Assembly: GCF_001434465.1 (NCBI RefSeq)
Contig: NZ_AZGE01000001.1
Coordinates: forward strand, 1 to 64,000
DNA length: 64,000 bases
Direction of reading: 5' to 3'
Origin: Limosilactobacillus oris DSM 4864
GTDB taxonomy: Bacteria; Bacillota; Bacilli; Lactobacillales; Lactobacillaceae
The translations under genes and the position numbers were made by a program. The stretch's first letter is position 1. Each line of letters starts with the position of its first letter. This document shows, piece after piece, positions 52,116-62,201 of this stretch. Under the pieces are notes generated by a model, which had not been told where the DNA came from, did not search any database, and was given only the letters and a program-made list of their open reading frames with translations.

Positions 52116-52165
52116 CTATACTTACTATTTATAAGCATAAAGATATTTGTAAGGAGATGCTTACA

Positions 52166-52216
52166 GTGAAGATTACGGTTGTTCATAATCAGCCTACGGT
52201 TAGCTGCTGTTGTTAA
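52166..52216 (+). CDS. Polycysteine leader peptide, 16 aa
   Basis: GTG at 52166 follows AAGGAG (52151-52156) by nine bases and opens a 16-codon ORF reading MKITVVHNQPTVSCCC, ending TGC TGT TGT TAA. Three successive Cys codons before the stop are what a cysteine-sensing leader peptide would have: scarce Cys-tRNA stalls the ribosome here. The next genes, metA-like and cysK, make cysteine or methionine. An in-frame ATG at 52157 touches the ribosome site and is unlikely to be the start. Confidence 0.65.
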   Translation: MKITVVHNQPTVSCCC

Positions 52217-52249
52217 GCCTCCTATTGGGAAACCTTTAGCTTGCAACAG
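52207..52249 (+). promoter_or_regulatory. Leader stem-loop formed by the Cys codons
   Basis: CTGTTG (52207-52212, inside the Cys codons) pairs with CAACAG (52244-52249), and AAGC (52215-52218) with GCTT (52239-52242). The 20-base loop contains AAACC and CCTCC, which could pair with GAGGTGGTTT at the metA ribosome site (52264-52273). No T-run follows, so translational control is more likely than termination. Confidence 0.5.
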
Positions 52250-52275
52250 TATTCATTAATAAGTGAGGTGGTTTA

Positions 52276-53103
52276 ATGAAGCAGCCTTCATTGCGGATCG
52301 GTATCCTTAACCTAATGCATGATAAGGTCGATACCCAAGAGCGCTTTAACAAAGTTTTGCAAAATGGCCCGTACGAAGTTGAAGTCGATTTCTTCTACCC
52401 CCGGAGCCATTACGCTGGTCGCCCGGTTCCGGACCTGGTTCAGCAAATTTCACAACCCTTGGATTTGCGGAAAGTTACGGAGTATGATGCCTTTATTATC
52501 ACTGGTGCCCCGGTTGAGCAGCTGCCATTTGCAGAAATTACCTACCTAGAAGAAGTTCACCGACTGATTGACCGGTTGGTAGAGCAAGGGATTCCCCAAC
52601 TATATATCTGTTGGGGAGCAATGGCGGCGGCCGACTACCTTTATGGTATTCCAAAGCAGTTTTTACCGGAGAAACTCTTTGGTGTCTTTCCCAACTTTCG
52701 GCGCGAACCGGACCCGTTGCTGGCAGGACTGCCCGACGGTTTTTGGGCTCCCCATGCTCGCTACGCGGAATTAGATGCTGCACGGGTAGCCGCAGACCCA
52801 CGGCTGGTCATCAATGCAGTTACTAAGGAGCAGCGTTTATTTTCATTCCGGGCGCGTGGACAAAGTCAGTATTTCCTGTTTTCACACTTGGAATACGGTC
52901 GGGATGCCCTGCTAAAGGAATACCGGCGTGAACGCAATGCCCATCCTGACATTCAATACTTAAAGCCGCAAAACTACTTCCGGGATCCGCTTCACATGAA
53001 GGGGCCGGAGTTCAGCTGGGAACGAACCCAGCGCACTTTCTTTGACAACTGGCTGCGATCGGTTGCTGAACAAATGACCGTTAATCAATTAGTAAAGGAG
53101 TAA
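52276..53103 (+). CDS. MetA-like homoserine (or serine) O-acyltransferase
   Basis: A 275-residue protein of the MetA/HTS family, shorter than E. coli MetA (309 aa). The nucleophile Cys is in [19 protein letters not shown], the catalytic His and Glu in [20 protein letters not shown], and [11 protein letters not shown] marks the acyl-CoA side. It activates the hydroxyl of homoserine, or possibly serine, for sulfhydrylation. Its direct pairing with cysK and the lack of a cysE here make a serine-activating role plausible, though unproven. GAGGTGG precedes the ATG. Confidence 0.88.
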   Translation: MKQPSLRIGILNLMHDKVDTQERFNKVLQNGPYEVEVDFFYPRSHYAGRPVPDLVQQISQPLDLRKVTEYDAFIITGAPVEQLPFAEITYLEEVHRLIDRLVEQGIPQLYICWGAMAAADYLYGIPKQFLPEKLFGVFPNFRREPDPLLAGLPDGFWAPHARYAELDAARVAADPRLVINAVTKEQRLFSFRARGQSQYFLFSHLEYGRDALLKEYRRERNAHPDIQYLKPQNYFRDPLHMKGPEFSWERTQRTFFDNWLRSVAEQMTVNQLVKE

Positions 53104-53108
53104 TAACT

Positions 53109-54032
53109 ATGACTAAAATCGTTAATTCAATCGTTGACTTGGTAGGGAACACCCCGCTTGTAAAGCTGAACCGGGTGGTGCCTGAAGATGCTGCTGACGT
53201 ATACGTTAAACTTGAATTTCTTAATCCCGCGGGTTCAATTAAGGACCGGATCGCCTTAGCAATGATTGAGGATGCGGAAAAGGCGGGAAAGCTGCAGGCT
53301 GGGGGAACCATTGTTGAACCGACGTCGGGGAATACTGGTGTTGGTCTGGCAATGGTTGCCGCGGCAAAGGGCTACCACCTGGTAATTACCATGCCGGAAA
53401 CGATGAGTGTTGAACGGCGGAAGTTAATGCAAGGCTATGGTGCCAAACTGATCCTGACACCCGGAGCTGATGGAATGAAGGGGTCGATTGCGAAGGCTAA
53501 AGAATTAGTGAAGGAAAAGGGTTACTTCATGCCAATGCAATTTGCTAATCCTGCTAACCCGGCAATTCACGAAAAAACAACTGGGCAGGAAATTTTAGCA
53601 GCGTTTGGAGATGTGACCCCAGATGCCTTTGTCGCTGGAGTTGGCACTGGGGGAACCTTGACCGGTGTTGGCCGGGCGCTAAAGAGTGCTGGTAAGGCGG
53701 TTCAGGTATACGCCTTGGAGCCCGCTGAATCACCGTTGCTAAAGGATGGCAAGGGCGGCAAGCACAAGATTCAGGGAATCAGTGCTGGCTTTATCCCGGA
53801 TGTGTTAGACACTGATATTTATGACGGAATTCTGGAAGTCAAGAGTGATGATGCGATTGCTATGGCTCGTGAGGTTGGTCACCGAGAAGGCGTCCTCGTG
53901 GGGATTTCTGCGGGTGCTAATATCAAGGGAGCCATTGAAGTCGCTAAGAAGCTGGGCAAAGGCAAGAAGGTTGTCACTGTTGCTGCGGATGGTGGCGACC
54001 GTTACTTATCAACTGAATTATTCGATAACTAA
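53109..54032 (+). CDS. cysK: Cysteine synthase (O-acetylserine sulfhydrylase)
   Basis: A 307-residue PLP enzyme making cysteine from O-acetylserine and sulfide. The PLP Lys is in [19 protein letters not shown], the substrate loop is [14 protein letters not shown], and the phosphate-binding loop is [16 protein letters not shown]. It starts six bases after metA with AAAGGAG. The operon is headed by the polycysteine leader and ends at the R1-family hairpin. Confidence 0.95.
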   Translation: MTKIVNSIVDLVGNTPLVKLNRVVPEDAADVYVKLEFLNPAGSIKDRIALAMIEDAEKAGKLQAGGTIVEPTSGNTGVGLAMVAAAKGYHLVITMPETMSVERRKLMQGYGAKLILTPGADGMKGSIAKAKELVKEKGYFMPMQFANPANPAIHEKTTGQEILAAFGDVTPDAFVAGVGTGGTLTGVGRALKSAGKAVQVYALEPAESPLLKDGKGGKHKIQGISAGFIPDVLDTDIYDGILEVKSDDAIAMAREVGHREGVLVGISAGANIKGAIEVAKKLGKGKKVVTVAADGGDRYLSTELFDN

Positions 54033-54047
54033 ACGATTAGCAGCGCA

Positions 54048-54278
54048 CAAGAGGCTGGGAGAAAACGATGGTTTTCTCACCAGCCTCTTGCTAGTTCTTA
54101 ACTATTATAAAGATAACGTGCGAAAACAATAGGCTAACTGCGTGTCGTAACCACAGGGCTAGTGGCTAACGCCGCGAAGCAAGGCTATTTGCCGACGAAC
54201 GCTAGCCGGCCCGTGCTGTGCCAACTATCGTTCTAGGTTAGCCATACGGCCTGTCGAGAAGGTTATTTCCCACTCACA
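54048..54278 (-). repeat. Dispersed repeat R1, copy 2
   Basis: Reverse complement of 2686-2912, with about one change per eight to ten bases. It starts with the hairpin AAGAGGCTGGGAGAAAAC/GTTTTCTCACCAGCCTCTT (54049-54089), which also terminates cysK. It fills most of the gene-free stretch 54033-54361. Confidence 0.75.
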
Positions 54279-54295
54279 TTTTTTGTAAAAATTAC

Positions 54296-55150
<855 letters not shown>

Positions 55151-55172
55151 TAAAATTTTTAATTAACGGTGT

Positions 55173-55206
55173 AAAAAAAGCGGTACATATTTTGGTGCCG
55201 CATTTT
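55173..55206 (+). terminator. SDR gene terminator
   Basis: GCGGTAC pairs with GTGCCGC around ATATTTTG, with flanking A- and T-runs. Confidence 0.7.
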
Positions 55207-55248
55207 TAATACATAGATGTAATTTGATTTGAAAGGACGTGCTTGTGG

Positions 55249-56190
55249 ATGAAAAAGAACCATTCAGTTTTTAACATTGCCTGGCGAACGGTAATGTCAT
55301 TTCTTGGGATTACCATCTTATCACTAGGAACTGCTTTTTTGCGGGGTGGCCAAGTGGGGTTAGATCCCTTTACGGCTACTAATACCGGGATTTCAGGGTA
55401 CTTAAATTTGAGCCTTGGGGTATACCAAATGCTGGTAAATGCAGTTATTTTCATTTTTATTCTGGTGCTAGACCGGCATAAAATTGGTATTGGGACCTTG
55501 CTTAACATGGTCTTAGTCGGTTTTGAAGTGCAGTGGTTTATTGCACTCTACCAACAGCTATTTGGTAACCACCTCAATATCATTGTTATTATTTCCAACT
55601 TGATTATCGGCTTAATTCTTTTCACACTCGGGGCATCAATGTACATGGGGGCTGAACTTGGCGTTGCCCCTTACGATGCCATTGCACCGATTTTATCGGA
55701 TCATTTCCATACGCAGTATCGGACCATTCGGATTGTTCAGGATATTCTCTTCATGCTAGTAGCCTTCTTGATTGGCGGACCAGTAGGTGTCGGGACCGTT
55801 ATCGTAGCCTTCTTTACCGGGCCGCTGATTACCTACTGGGATAATCACGTCAGTCTTCCGATGCGCCGGGCAATTGACGGCGTTGAAGACTTGTCGGCCG
55901 GTCGCCGGGTAGCAAACCTATTGACGCGTTTCGGGAAAAGCAGCTATAACTTAGTAACCCAATCATATGAGTTAACTAACCTGATGCAGCGCCGGCTGTC
56001 ACAATATTCGCCTAAGGATATCGAGGATCAGCTCAAAATTACCCGACGGAACATGGAAATTGCCAAAGCCTCGTATCAAAGTTCTGAACGCCGTTATGAT
56101 ATGTTAAGAGGGGAATTGCAACGGCGGAAAAATGCAGCTGCTCAGCAGGGTAGTGGTCCGCTGGCAGTTAAGACTCAAGATAACAAATAG
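55249..56190 (+). CDS. YczE-like membrane protein with a long cytosolic coiled-coil tail
   Basis: A roughly 313-residue protein. The first 200 residues have five hydrophobic helices in the YczE/YitT-like pattern (VMSFLGITILSLGTAFLRGGQVGLDPF, then GASMYMGAELGVAPYDAI). After residue 205 comes a soluble, highly charged, helical tail (LSAGRRVANLLTRFG to the end) with coiled-coil character, absent from the usual YczE of about 215 residues. The role is unknown. ATG 55249 follows AAAGGA; a TTG at 55243 is possible. A lactonase gene follows in 21 bases. Confidence 0.8.
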   Translation: MKKNHSVFNIAWRTVMSFLGITILSLGTAFLRGGQVGLDPFTATNTGISGYLNLSLGVYQMLVNAVIFIFILVLDRHKIGIGTLLNMVLVGFEVQWFIALYQQLFGNHLNIIVIISNLIIGLILFTLGASMYMGAELGVAPYDAIAPILSDHFHTQYRTIRIVQDILFMLVAFLIGGPVGVGTVIVAFFTGPLITYWDNHVSLPMRRAIDGVEDLSAGRRVANLLTRFGKSSYNLVTQSYELTNLMQRRLSQYSPKDIEDQLKITRRNMEIAKASYQSSERRYDMLRGELQRRKNAAAQQGSGPLAVKTQDNK

Positions 56191-56211
56191 TAAATTAGGG
56201 GATGACTACTG

Positions 56212-57246
56212 ATGGCAGAGAATTTCATTATTGGTACTTACACAAATAAGGATAGTCAGGGAATTTACCGGGTCACCTTGAACGCTGGTAAACTGGAAAA
56301 GGTGCGGTTAGCGGTTAAGGTGCAAAAACCGTCCTATCTCCAAGTAGGGACTAATCATCTAATTTATACAATTAAAAAGGGACAAGATGGTCAAAAAGGG
56401 GTCGCTATCTACAAACTGGCTGGTGATAATCCTGAGGATGCTAAGCTGGTGGACGAGCAATTATTTGCTGCACCTTCTCCTGCCTACATCGGGTTAGATG
56501 AACAAAGACACTTATTATTTGCAGCTAATTACCATGGCAGCCGGGTTGATGTGTTTGCTTTAGGTCCGGATAATGATCGGTTAGAGCGTACTGACGTTGT
56601 AACTCATACGGGGGTAACTGGTCCTGCTCCAGAACAAGATATTCCGCATATTCACTATGCAGATTTAACTCCTGATGGCCGACTGGTAACCTGCGACTTG
56701 GGTTTAGACCTAGTGACTATTTATGATATTTTGCCTGGTGGTAAACTAGCGGAAGTCAGTTGCTATCATGAAGAGCCGGGATTCGGTCCGCGCCACTTAG
56801 CTTTCCATCCGAATGGTCGGTATGCTTATATTTTGGGAGAACTTAGCAGTGAGCTGGATGTCGTAAAATATGATTCAACCACTGGTCGCTTTACCCGAGT
56901 TCAAAGGATTAAGACAATTCCGGCTAACTGGACAGCCCATAATGCTGCTGGAGCAATCCGGTTATCGCAAGATGGTAAGTTTGTATACACTAGTAACCGC
57001 GGTGAAAACACAATTGCTGTCTTTAAAATTAACCCTAACTTTACCGTTGATCACATTCAGTCGATTAGTAGTGAGGGTGATTATCCGCGGGACTTTAACC
57101 TTAGTAGCAACGAGAAATACCTGGTTGTTGCTAATCAAAACTCTGAGAATTTAGCTCTTTACCAACGCTCATTAGGCACGGGCAAGTTAACTTTATTGCA
57201 AAGGAATATTTTCTGCCCTGAACCGATTTGTGTCCAGAAAGGTTGA
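56212..57246 (+). CDS. Lactonase-family beta-propeller (6-phosphogluconolactonase-like)
   Basis: A 344-residue seven-bladed propeller: IIGTYTNKDSQGIYRVTLN at the start, PHIHYADLTPDGRLVTCDLG and CYHEEPGFGPRHLAFHPNGRYAYILGELSSELDV in the middle, and FVYTSNRGENTIAVFKI near the end. The PF10282 family hydrolyses 6-phosphogluconolactone or related lactones. Its place near a glucose dehydrogenase-like SDR suggests glucose oxidation, gluconolactone opening and downstream use. GGGGATG precedes the ATG. Confidence 0.88.
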   Translation: MAENFIIGTYTNKDSQGIYRVTLNAGKLEKVRLAVKVQKPSYLQVGTNHLIYTIKKGQDGQKGVAIYKLAGDNPEDAKLVDEQLFAAPSPAYIGLDEQRHLLFAANYHGSRVDVFALGPDNDRLERTDVVTHTGVTGPAPEQDIPHIHYADLTPDGRLVTCDLGLDLVTIYDILPGGKLAEVSCYHEEPGFGPRHLAFHPNGRYAYILGELSSELDVVKYDSTTGRFTRVQRIKTIPANWTAHNAAGAIRLSQDGKFVYTSNRGENTIAVFKINPNFTVDHIQSISSEGDYPRDFNLSSNEKYLVVANQNSENLALYQRSLGTGKLTLLQRNIFCPEPICVQKG

Positions 57247-57314
57247 TAAATCAGTAATTAGTGGTGAGCTGATTAGTGATATTTCGATAATTGCTATTTT
57301 TTTAGAAAAAAGGC

Positions 57315-57345
57315 TTGCCTTAAAGTCGACTATAAGGATTAGGAT
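57315..57345 (+). promoter_or_regulatory. MerR-type promoter/operator, site 2 (AKR gene)
   Basis: TTGCCT at 57315-57320 and TAGGAT at 57340-57345 are 19 bases apart, with CTTAAAGTCGACTATAAGG as the dyad. Confidence 0.78.
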
Positions 57346-57388
57346 ATAAATTGTTGAAAGGATATCAAAAATAATGAGGTGAAATAAA

Positions 57389-58180
57389 ATGGAAGAAACA
57401 TTTACTTTGAACAACGGTGTTAAGATGCCAGAAATTGGTCTTGGAACATTTAGAATGTCATCTAGTGCAGCCCAGGGTGCTGTTGAAGCAGCACTGGCTG
57501 ATGGTTACCACTTAATTGATACTGCCGAAGCCTATTACAACGAAGATGGGGTTGGCCGTGGTATTAAAAATTCTGGTGTCAATCGTGAAGACTTATTTGT
57601 CAGCACGAAGCTCTGGACTTCATCATACAATGATCCAGATGCAGTTGATAAGGCGCTGGATCGTCTCGGCCTTGACTACATCGATCTTCTTTTTCTTCAC
57701 CAACCAACTGGTGATTGGAAAACTGCTTACCGGACTTTAGAAAAAGCTTACGCTGACGGTAAGATTAAGGCCATTGGGATTTCAAACTTTGACCGGAGTG
57801 CTTCACTGCTAAAGAGTGCTATGGATTTTGCTGAAGTTAAGCCACAAGTTCTTCAGGCTGAAGCTCACCCTTACTTCCCTCAAACCGAAGCCCGTGAAAT
57901 TTTGAAGCCTTACGGAACTCGTTTGATGGCTTGGTACCCACTTGGATCAGGTGATCGTAGTCTAATCAATGAACCAATCTTTACTAAGCTTGCAGAAAAG
58001 TATGGTAAGTCCAACGTCCAAATTATTCTTCGTTGGCACACTCAAATGGGATTTGTTGTAATTCCAGGATCTACTAACCCTGCACATATTCACGACAACC
58101 ACGATATCTTTGACTTTAAGTTAACTGATGAAGAAATGGCAGAAATTGCCAAGGTTAACAAAAATAAGCGTTATTACTAA
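57389..58180 (+). CDS. Aldo/keto reductase
   Basis: A 263-residue AKR. The catalytic tetrad is in YHLIDTAEAYYNEDGVGRGI (Asp, Tyr), LFVSTKLW (Lys) and IDLLFLHQPTGDW (His). The cofactor end is FVVIPGSTNPAHIHDNHDI. It is probably an NADPH-dependent aldehyde reductase. ATGAGGTGA precedes the ATG. Codon use is more AT-rich than in the first 50 kb. It is expressed from the second MerR-type promoter, with the NAD(P)-binding gene downstream. Confidence 0.92.
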   Translation: MEETFTLNNGVKMPEIGLGTFRMSSSAAQGAVEAALADGYHLIDTAEAYYNEDGVGRGIKNSGVNREDLFVSTKLWTSSYNDPDAVDKALDRLGLDYIDLLFLHQPTGDWKTAYRTLEKAYADGKIKAIGISNFDRSASLLKSAMDFAEVKPQVLQAEAHPYFPQTEAREILKPYGTRLMAWYPLGSGDRSLINEPIFTKLAEKYGKSNVQIILRWHTQMGFVVIPGSTNPAHIHDNHDIFDFKLTDEEMAEIAKVNKNKRYY

Positions 58181-58204
58181 TCAATTTGATGTGGAGGAAT
58201 AGAA

Positions 58205-58873
58205 ATGAAATTAGCAATTTTAGCAGCAAACGGACAAATCGCCCGGATCGTTGAAAATCGTATTCTTAACGAAGATAAATTTAAGGATGTTGAATTGACA
58301 TTATTCTTACGTAACAGCAGTCGGCTCAGTGACCTAGCTGATAATCCTCGCGTTACGGTTATTGAAGGAGATTTAAATAACCCTGAGGATGTTGAAAAGG
58401 CTGTTAAGGGCCAAGATATGGTCTTCAATGCTGTTATTGACCATGATGATGCTGGTCATAATCGACCAACTCATAACATTATTAATGCAATGAAGAAAGA
58501 TGGCGTTAACCGCCTTATCCTTACCAACTTACTTGGAATTTATGATGAGGTTCCTGGTGAATTTGGTAAGTGGAACCGCGATACTTGCTTCGGTGGAACT
58601 GTTCGGGATGATAACGCTGCTGTAGTATCTGACCGTCTAGCAGCCGAATCTGGCTTAGACTACACTACACTTCGTTTACCATGGCTTAACGACCGCGATG
58701 AAATTAAGTACACTATTACTCATAAAGATGACGAATTCGTTGGTGTATCTGGTTCACGTCAAAGTATTGCGGACGTTGTTTTGAAGATTGTTGCTGATCC
58801 AACATTCGGCAGCAATGATAGTTTAGGAATTGCTGACCCTGATACTCAAGGCAGCAACCGTCCAGTATATTAA
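58205..58873 (+). CDS. NAD(P)H-binding atypical SDR
   Basis: A 222-residue protein with a Rossmann start (KLAILAANGQIARIVENRIL), a VIEGDLNNPEDVEKAVKGQDMVFNAV segment and LILTNLLGIYD, typical of the NmrA/NAD(P)H-azoreductase-like atypical SDR group. It may sense the redox state or reduce small substrates. GGAGGAAT precedes the ATG. It starts 24 bases after the AKR gene and shares its MerR-type promoter. Confidence 0.85.
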   Translation: MKLAILAANGQIARIVENRILNEDKFKDVELTLFLRNSSRLSDLADNPRVTVIEGDLNNPEDVEKAVKGQDMVFNAVIDHDDAGHNRPTHNIINAMKKDGVNRLILTNLLGIYDEVPGEFGKWNRDTCFGGTVRDDNAAVVSDRLAAESGLDYTTLRLPWLNDRDEIKYTITHKDDEFVGVSGSRQSIADVVLKIVADPTFGSNDSLGIADPDTQGSNRPVY

Positions 58874-58973
58874 TATTTATCTTTCTCTCCCAAAAGAATA
58901 AATACCCCCTTAATAAAATAGTGAATATTCATTAATACAATAAATTAACGTACAATAACCTTTCATATTCTCA

Positions 58974-59022
58974 AAAAGGGGCGAAATGGTAGTCGTGAAT
59001 GACTATCGTTTCGTTCCTTTTA
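58974..59022 (+). terminator. Terminator after the SDR gene
   Basis: GCGAAATGGTAGTC pairs with GACTATCGTTTCG around GTGAAT, with A- and T-runs on each side. The arms resemble the second hairpin of repeat R2a. Confidence 0.75.
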
Positions 59023-59052
59023 TTATTTTTAAATTAATTGAAGAAAAGGCCT

Positions 59053-59083
59053 TGCGTTGCAGTCGACTTCAAGGTCTATACTT
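59053..59083 (+). promoter_or_regulatory. MerR-type promoter/operator, site 3 (second LtrA gene)
   Basis: TTGCGT at 59053-59058 and TATACT at 59078-59083 are 19 bases apart, with AGTCGACT at the centre and CCTTG/CAAGG outer arms. Confidence 0.78.
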
Positions 59084-59119
59084 TTGACAGTCAAATTTGG
59101 AAGAAAGGAAGAAGCCGAA

Positions 59120-60274
59120 TTGAATAAGATATTCACGTTTTTGGGTAAACCGCGAACAATTAATCATCAAATCGCTAATCGTAAAGTAAGCTGGTTAGAA
59201 TTGTTCTACGATTTAATTTTTGCGGTTGTTATCGCTAGATTAACTGATAGTTTGTTAGAAAATTTAACGATTACTAGTATTGGGTATTCAGTACTTATAT
59301 TTGGCTGGTTTATTTGGGGCTGGAATGAGGTATCAGGCTATTTTGATAATCATGGAAATGACTCAATTATTAACGTGCTCATTATTAATACAGAAATGAT
59401 TCTAACAGGAATTGGGGCACTTTTTATTCCAGAAGCGATTGAGGGTGAGTTTAGCCGAATCAGTATTGTATTAATGCTGATTGAATTATTGATGGCAGCC
59501 GTTTGGTTCGGCTTAGCTTATTTTGACCGCATTCACGGTCCCGCATCACGGGTTTGGGGCGCAGTTCATTTGATTTCGTTAGCCATAATGTTGGTGACGT
59601 ATTTTATTGGCGGTTTTGTTCTAATAATTGGTCTTTGCTTTGGTCTATTACTTAATATTTTTGATGTCGTTGCGGCTAATCCGCGTTTAGCTAGAGAATA
59701 TGATCAAGCAGAGATGGAACACCAAATTAAAGATTCGATGATTGAACGATATGGGTTGATGACAATGATTGCCCTCGGTGAAATTATTGCTGGTTTATAT
59801 GAGACAGTTAATAGCCGAATCACTAGTGATACAATTATTCGCTTTATCATCTGTATTATTTTAATTGCCTTGATCGCCGCAATCTATTACCAAGTCCTCG
59901 GCACACTCCATATTATTTTATCTTCATCAATTGCAACGATTTTAACTGGCTGGCTCTTTATTCTTGCAATAATGTTCTCGTTTTATATGGGAGTCACGAT
60001 TCAAATGGTGCTTCGTTATGAAGGAACTGATCGTCAATTGATGGGTAATCTATCTTTTGGATTGAGCTTGATTTTATTTTTGACGATTATTCGCGCAATT
60101 GTCTTTATTGGGACAGAAACAGAAGAACAAGTAAATAAAAAATTAATTACTGGTTATTTAATCATTGAAGGAATAATCTTAGTTGGAATTGCATTTGCAC
60201 CAACACTTTGGTTTTTAAGTGGAACAGTTGTTATTTTGCTAATCATGATTATGCAAGGTCGCTTATTAAATTAA
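59120..60274 (+). CDS. LtrA-family membrane protein, second copy
   Basis: A 384-residue protein with about eleven hydrophobic helices and the LtrA opening VSWLELFYDLIFAVVIARL and middle YGLMTMIALGEIIAGL. The start is TTG at 59120, eight bases after AAAGGAAG. Any start before about 59090 is excluded by the promoter at 59053-59083. The base composition is clearly AT-rich. It is only distantly similar to the copy at 49603. The function is unknown. Confidence 0.85.
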   Translation: MNKIFTFLGKPRTINHQIANRKVSWLELFYDLIFAVVIARLTDSLLENLTITSIGYSVLIFGWFIWGWNEVSGYFDNHGNDSIINVLIINTEMILTGIGALFIPEAIEGEFSRISIVLMLIELLMAAVWFGLAYFDRIHGPASRVWGAVHLISLAIMLVTYFIGGFVLIIGLCFGLLLNIFDVVAANPRLAREYDQAEMEHQIKDSMIERYGLMTMIALGEIIAGLYETVNSRITSDTIIRFIICIILIALIAAIYYQVLGTLHIILSSSIATILTGWLFILAIMFSFYMGVTIQMVLRYEGTDRQLMGNLSFGLSLILFLTIIRAIVFIGTETEEQVNKKLITGYLIIEGIILVGIAFAPTLWFLSGTVVILLIMIMQGRLLN

Positions 60275-60294
60275 AGTTATTGGAGGATACACAT

Positions 60295-61155
60295 ATGAGA
60301 TATTTATGGTTATTTTTACCCGCAATTGGTTGGGGGATTCTTCCACTTATTGTGATGAAAACAAATAGTAAAGTTGTTAATCAAATTTTTGGGACTGCCG
60401 TTGGAACACTAATTATTAGTATTTTTGTAATGATTATTTTACGGCCGTCGTTATCAGTTACTACGTTTATCATGGCTGCTGTAGCGGGGGCAATGTGGAT
60501 AGTTGGTCAATTAGGACAATACACTGCCTATCAACGAATTGGCGTTTCACAAACAATGCCGATTTCAACAGGCCTTCAGTTGGTCGGTACTTCACTAGTT
60601 GGGGTATTTATTTTTGGTGAGTGGGCAACAACAACTGCTCGGATTGCTGGTTTTGTTGGGATTGCCCTTTTGATTGTTGGTGCTGTTTTAACGTCAATTA
60701 ATGACCACGGAGAAGCAAATAATGTTCATGGTAGCAAAGCAACAACGCTTTTGATGCTTCTCTTAACTACCATCGGTTATATTATTTACAATGCCATTCC
60801 ACGGGCTTTAACAACTTCCGGAATCGCTATCTTCTTTCCAGAATCTGTTGGGATGGTGATTGGTGTATTGATCTATATCTTTGCTACTCACCGGACTACA
60901 GCATTACGTGAACCGGCAAGTTGGCGTAGTTTAATTATTGGGTTTGTCTTCTCAATTGCATCCCTTACTTATATCCTCAGTGTTCGAGATAATGGGGTTA
61001 ATACAGCTTTTGTTGTTTCACAATTATCCGTTGTTATTTCAACGCTTGGTGGCTTTATTTTCCTTCACGAACGGAAGAGTAAGCGCGGGTATATCTTTAC
61101 CAGTATTGGTTTAGTATTAATTGTTGTTGGTGCAATTATTACATCAGTCTTTTAA
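60295..61155 (+). CDS. GRP-family sugar transporter (GlcU-like)
   Basis: A 286-residue ten-helix carrier: LWLFLPAIGWGILPLIVMK, then GAMWIVGQLGQYTAYQRIGVSQTMPISTGLQLVGTSL and the duplicated second half ending GYIFTSIGLVLIVVGAIITS. It matches the glucose/ribose porter family that takes up glucose with protons. With the glucose dehydrogenase-like SDR and the lactonase nearby, a glucose-oxidation set is possible. GGAGGATA precedes the ATG. Confidence 0.88.
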   Translation: MRYLWLFLPAIGWGILPLIVMKTNSKVVNQIFGTAVGTLIISIFVMIILRPSLSVTTFIMAAVAGAMWIVGQLGQYTAYQRIGVSQTMPISTGLQLVGTSLVGVFIFGEWATTTARIAGFVGIALLIVGAVLTSINDHGEANNVHGSKATTLLMLLLTTIGYIIYNAIPRALTTSGIAIFFPESVGMVIGVLIYIFATHRTTALREPASWRSLIIGFVFSIASLTYILSVRDNGVNTAFVVSQLSVVISTLGGFIFLHERKSKRGYIFTSIGLVLIVVGAIITSVF

Positions 61156-61165
61156 AAAGTTAAAC

Positions 61166-61203
61166 GCCAGATCATGAAAAGCATCCATGGTCTGGCATTT
61201 TTT
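61166..61203. terminator. Bidirectional terminator
   Basis: GCCAGATCATG pairs with CATGGTCTGGC, followed by ATTTTTTT; it lies between the transporter and the convergent LysR gene. Confidence 0.82.
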
Positions 61204-62080
61204 AGTCTGATATCTGTGTCAAAATTTTTGTCATTTCTGATATCAAAGGGGTAACTTTCTGGCGATCATTTTTTAAATAAGTAGCATATAGTTCAATCGC
61301 AGAATGGGGATCATTAATTGGAATAAATTTTCTCTTTCTATCAACAATTGCTAATCTTTCATCAAGGTAATTAGTAATATTCGTTTTAAAAATGGGAAAA
61401 TTTGAATAATGCACTAATTCACGAAGCGCTTCAGGTTGTGCTTGATAAAGAAATTGTGCATTTGAAATATACTGTTTGATTATTTTGCGCCATTCACCAA
61501 TGTTATCAGAAAGAACAAATTCATGACCATTTAAGTCATTAAAATTGACAGTCGTCCGATGATAAAGCGGGTTGAACTTAGTAATTTTGATTGCTAGTTT
61601 CTCCATCCCAATAAATCGTGATTCGATATCAGCATTTTGTATTTCATGGGCACTAAATATTAAAGCATAATTATGGTTATGAAGAAGAGATTCAATGTTA
61701 TTTGGCAGAATTATTTTCGTTTCAATAACAAGCTGGTTGTCGAGACGTTCAATTATATTTTCTAGTAATAATAATGGCCCTGGTATAGTTCCAGCAATTC
61801 GTAAATAGTCATTCTTACTAGCAAAATGTTGGACAGCTTTTTTGAAATCATGTTGCTGTTGTAAAAGGATACGGGCTCGTTGCGCGGTAAATTTACCAGT
61901 GGCAGTTAAAGAGAGTTTTTGTGGCTGACGATCAAATAACTTTACGTCCAGTAGAGTTTCTAATTTTTTCAGGCCTCGACTAACAGTTGGTTGTGTAATA
62001 TTTAATTGCTCGGCAGCGCCAGCAATTGTTCCGGTTTGCGCAAAGGCAACAAGATATTCTAAGAGATAATTATCGATCAT
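61202..62080 (-). CDS. LysR-family transcriptional regulator
   Basis: A 292-residue LysR protein. The N-terminal helix-turn-helix is LEYLVAFAQTGTIAGAAEQLNITQPTVSRGLKKLETLL. The effector domain starts near residue 90 (LRIAGTIPGPLLLLENIIERL). It is AT-rich. It is divergent from the MFS exporter gene, with 121 bases between them, the usual layout for a LysR regulator and its target. AAAGGAAA precedes the ATG. Confidence 0.92.
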   Translation of the reverse strand: MIDNYLLEYLVAFAQTGTIAGAAEQLNITQPTVSRGLKKLETLLDVKLFDRQPQKLSLTATGKFTAQRARILLQQQHDFKKAVQHFASKNDYLRIAGTIPGPLLLLENIIERLDNQLVIETKIILPNNIESLLHNHNYALIFSAHEIQNADIESRFIGMEKLAIKITKFNPLYHRTTVNFNDLNGHEFVLSDNIGEWRKIIKQYISNAQFLYQAQPEALRELVHYSNFPIFKTNITNYLDERLAIVDRKRKFIPINDPHSAIELYATYLKNDRQKVTPLISEMTKILTQISD

Positions 62081-62201
62081 GATTCTTTTCCTTTCTTAGC
62101 TTGCGTCACACGTAACCTACCATAGTTAAGTAGTAATTTTCAAGTAATCCCAATCCTCTTACAATTAGCAACATAAATTAAATTGTGAGGAGGATACGAA
62201 A

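Noticed and set aside
52033-52275. A cysteine T-box riboswitch before metA-cysK
   Set aside because: No T-box sequence, specifier loop arrangement or terminator is present; the leader peptide explains the Cys codons better.
59057-59119. Extended N-terminus of the second LtrA protein
   Set aside because: This stretch contains the MerR-type promoter; the TTG at 59120 has the ribosome site.
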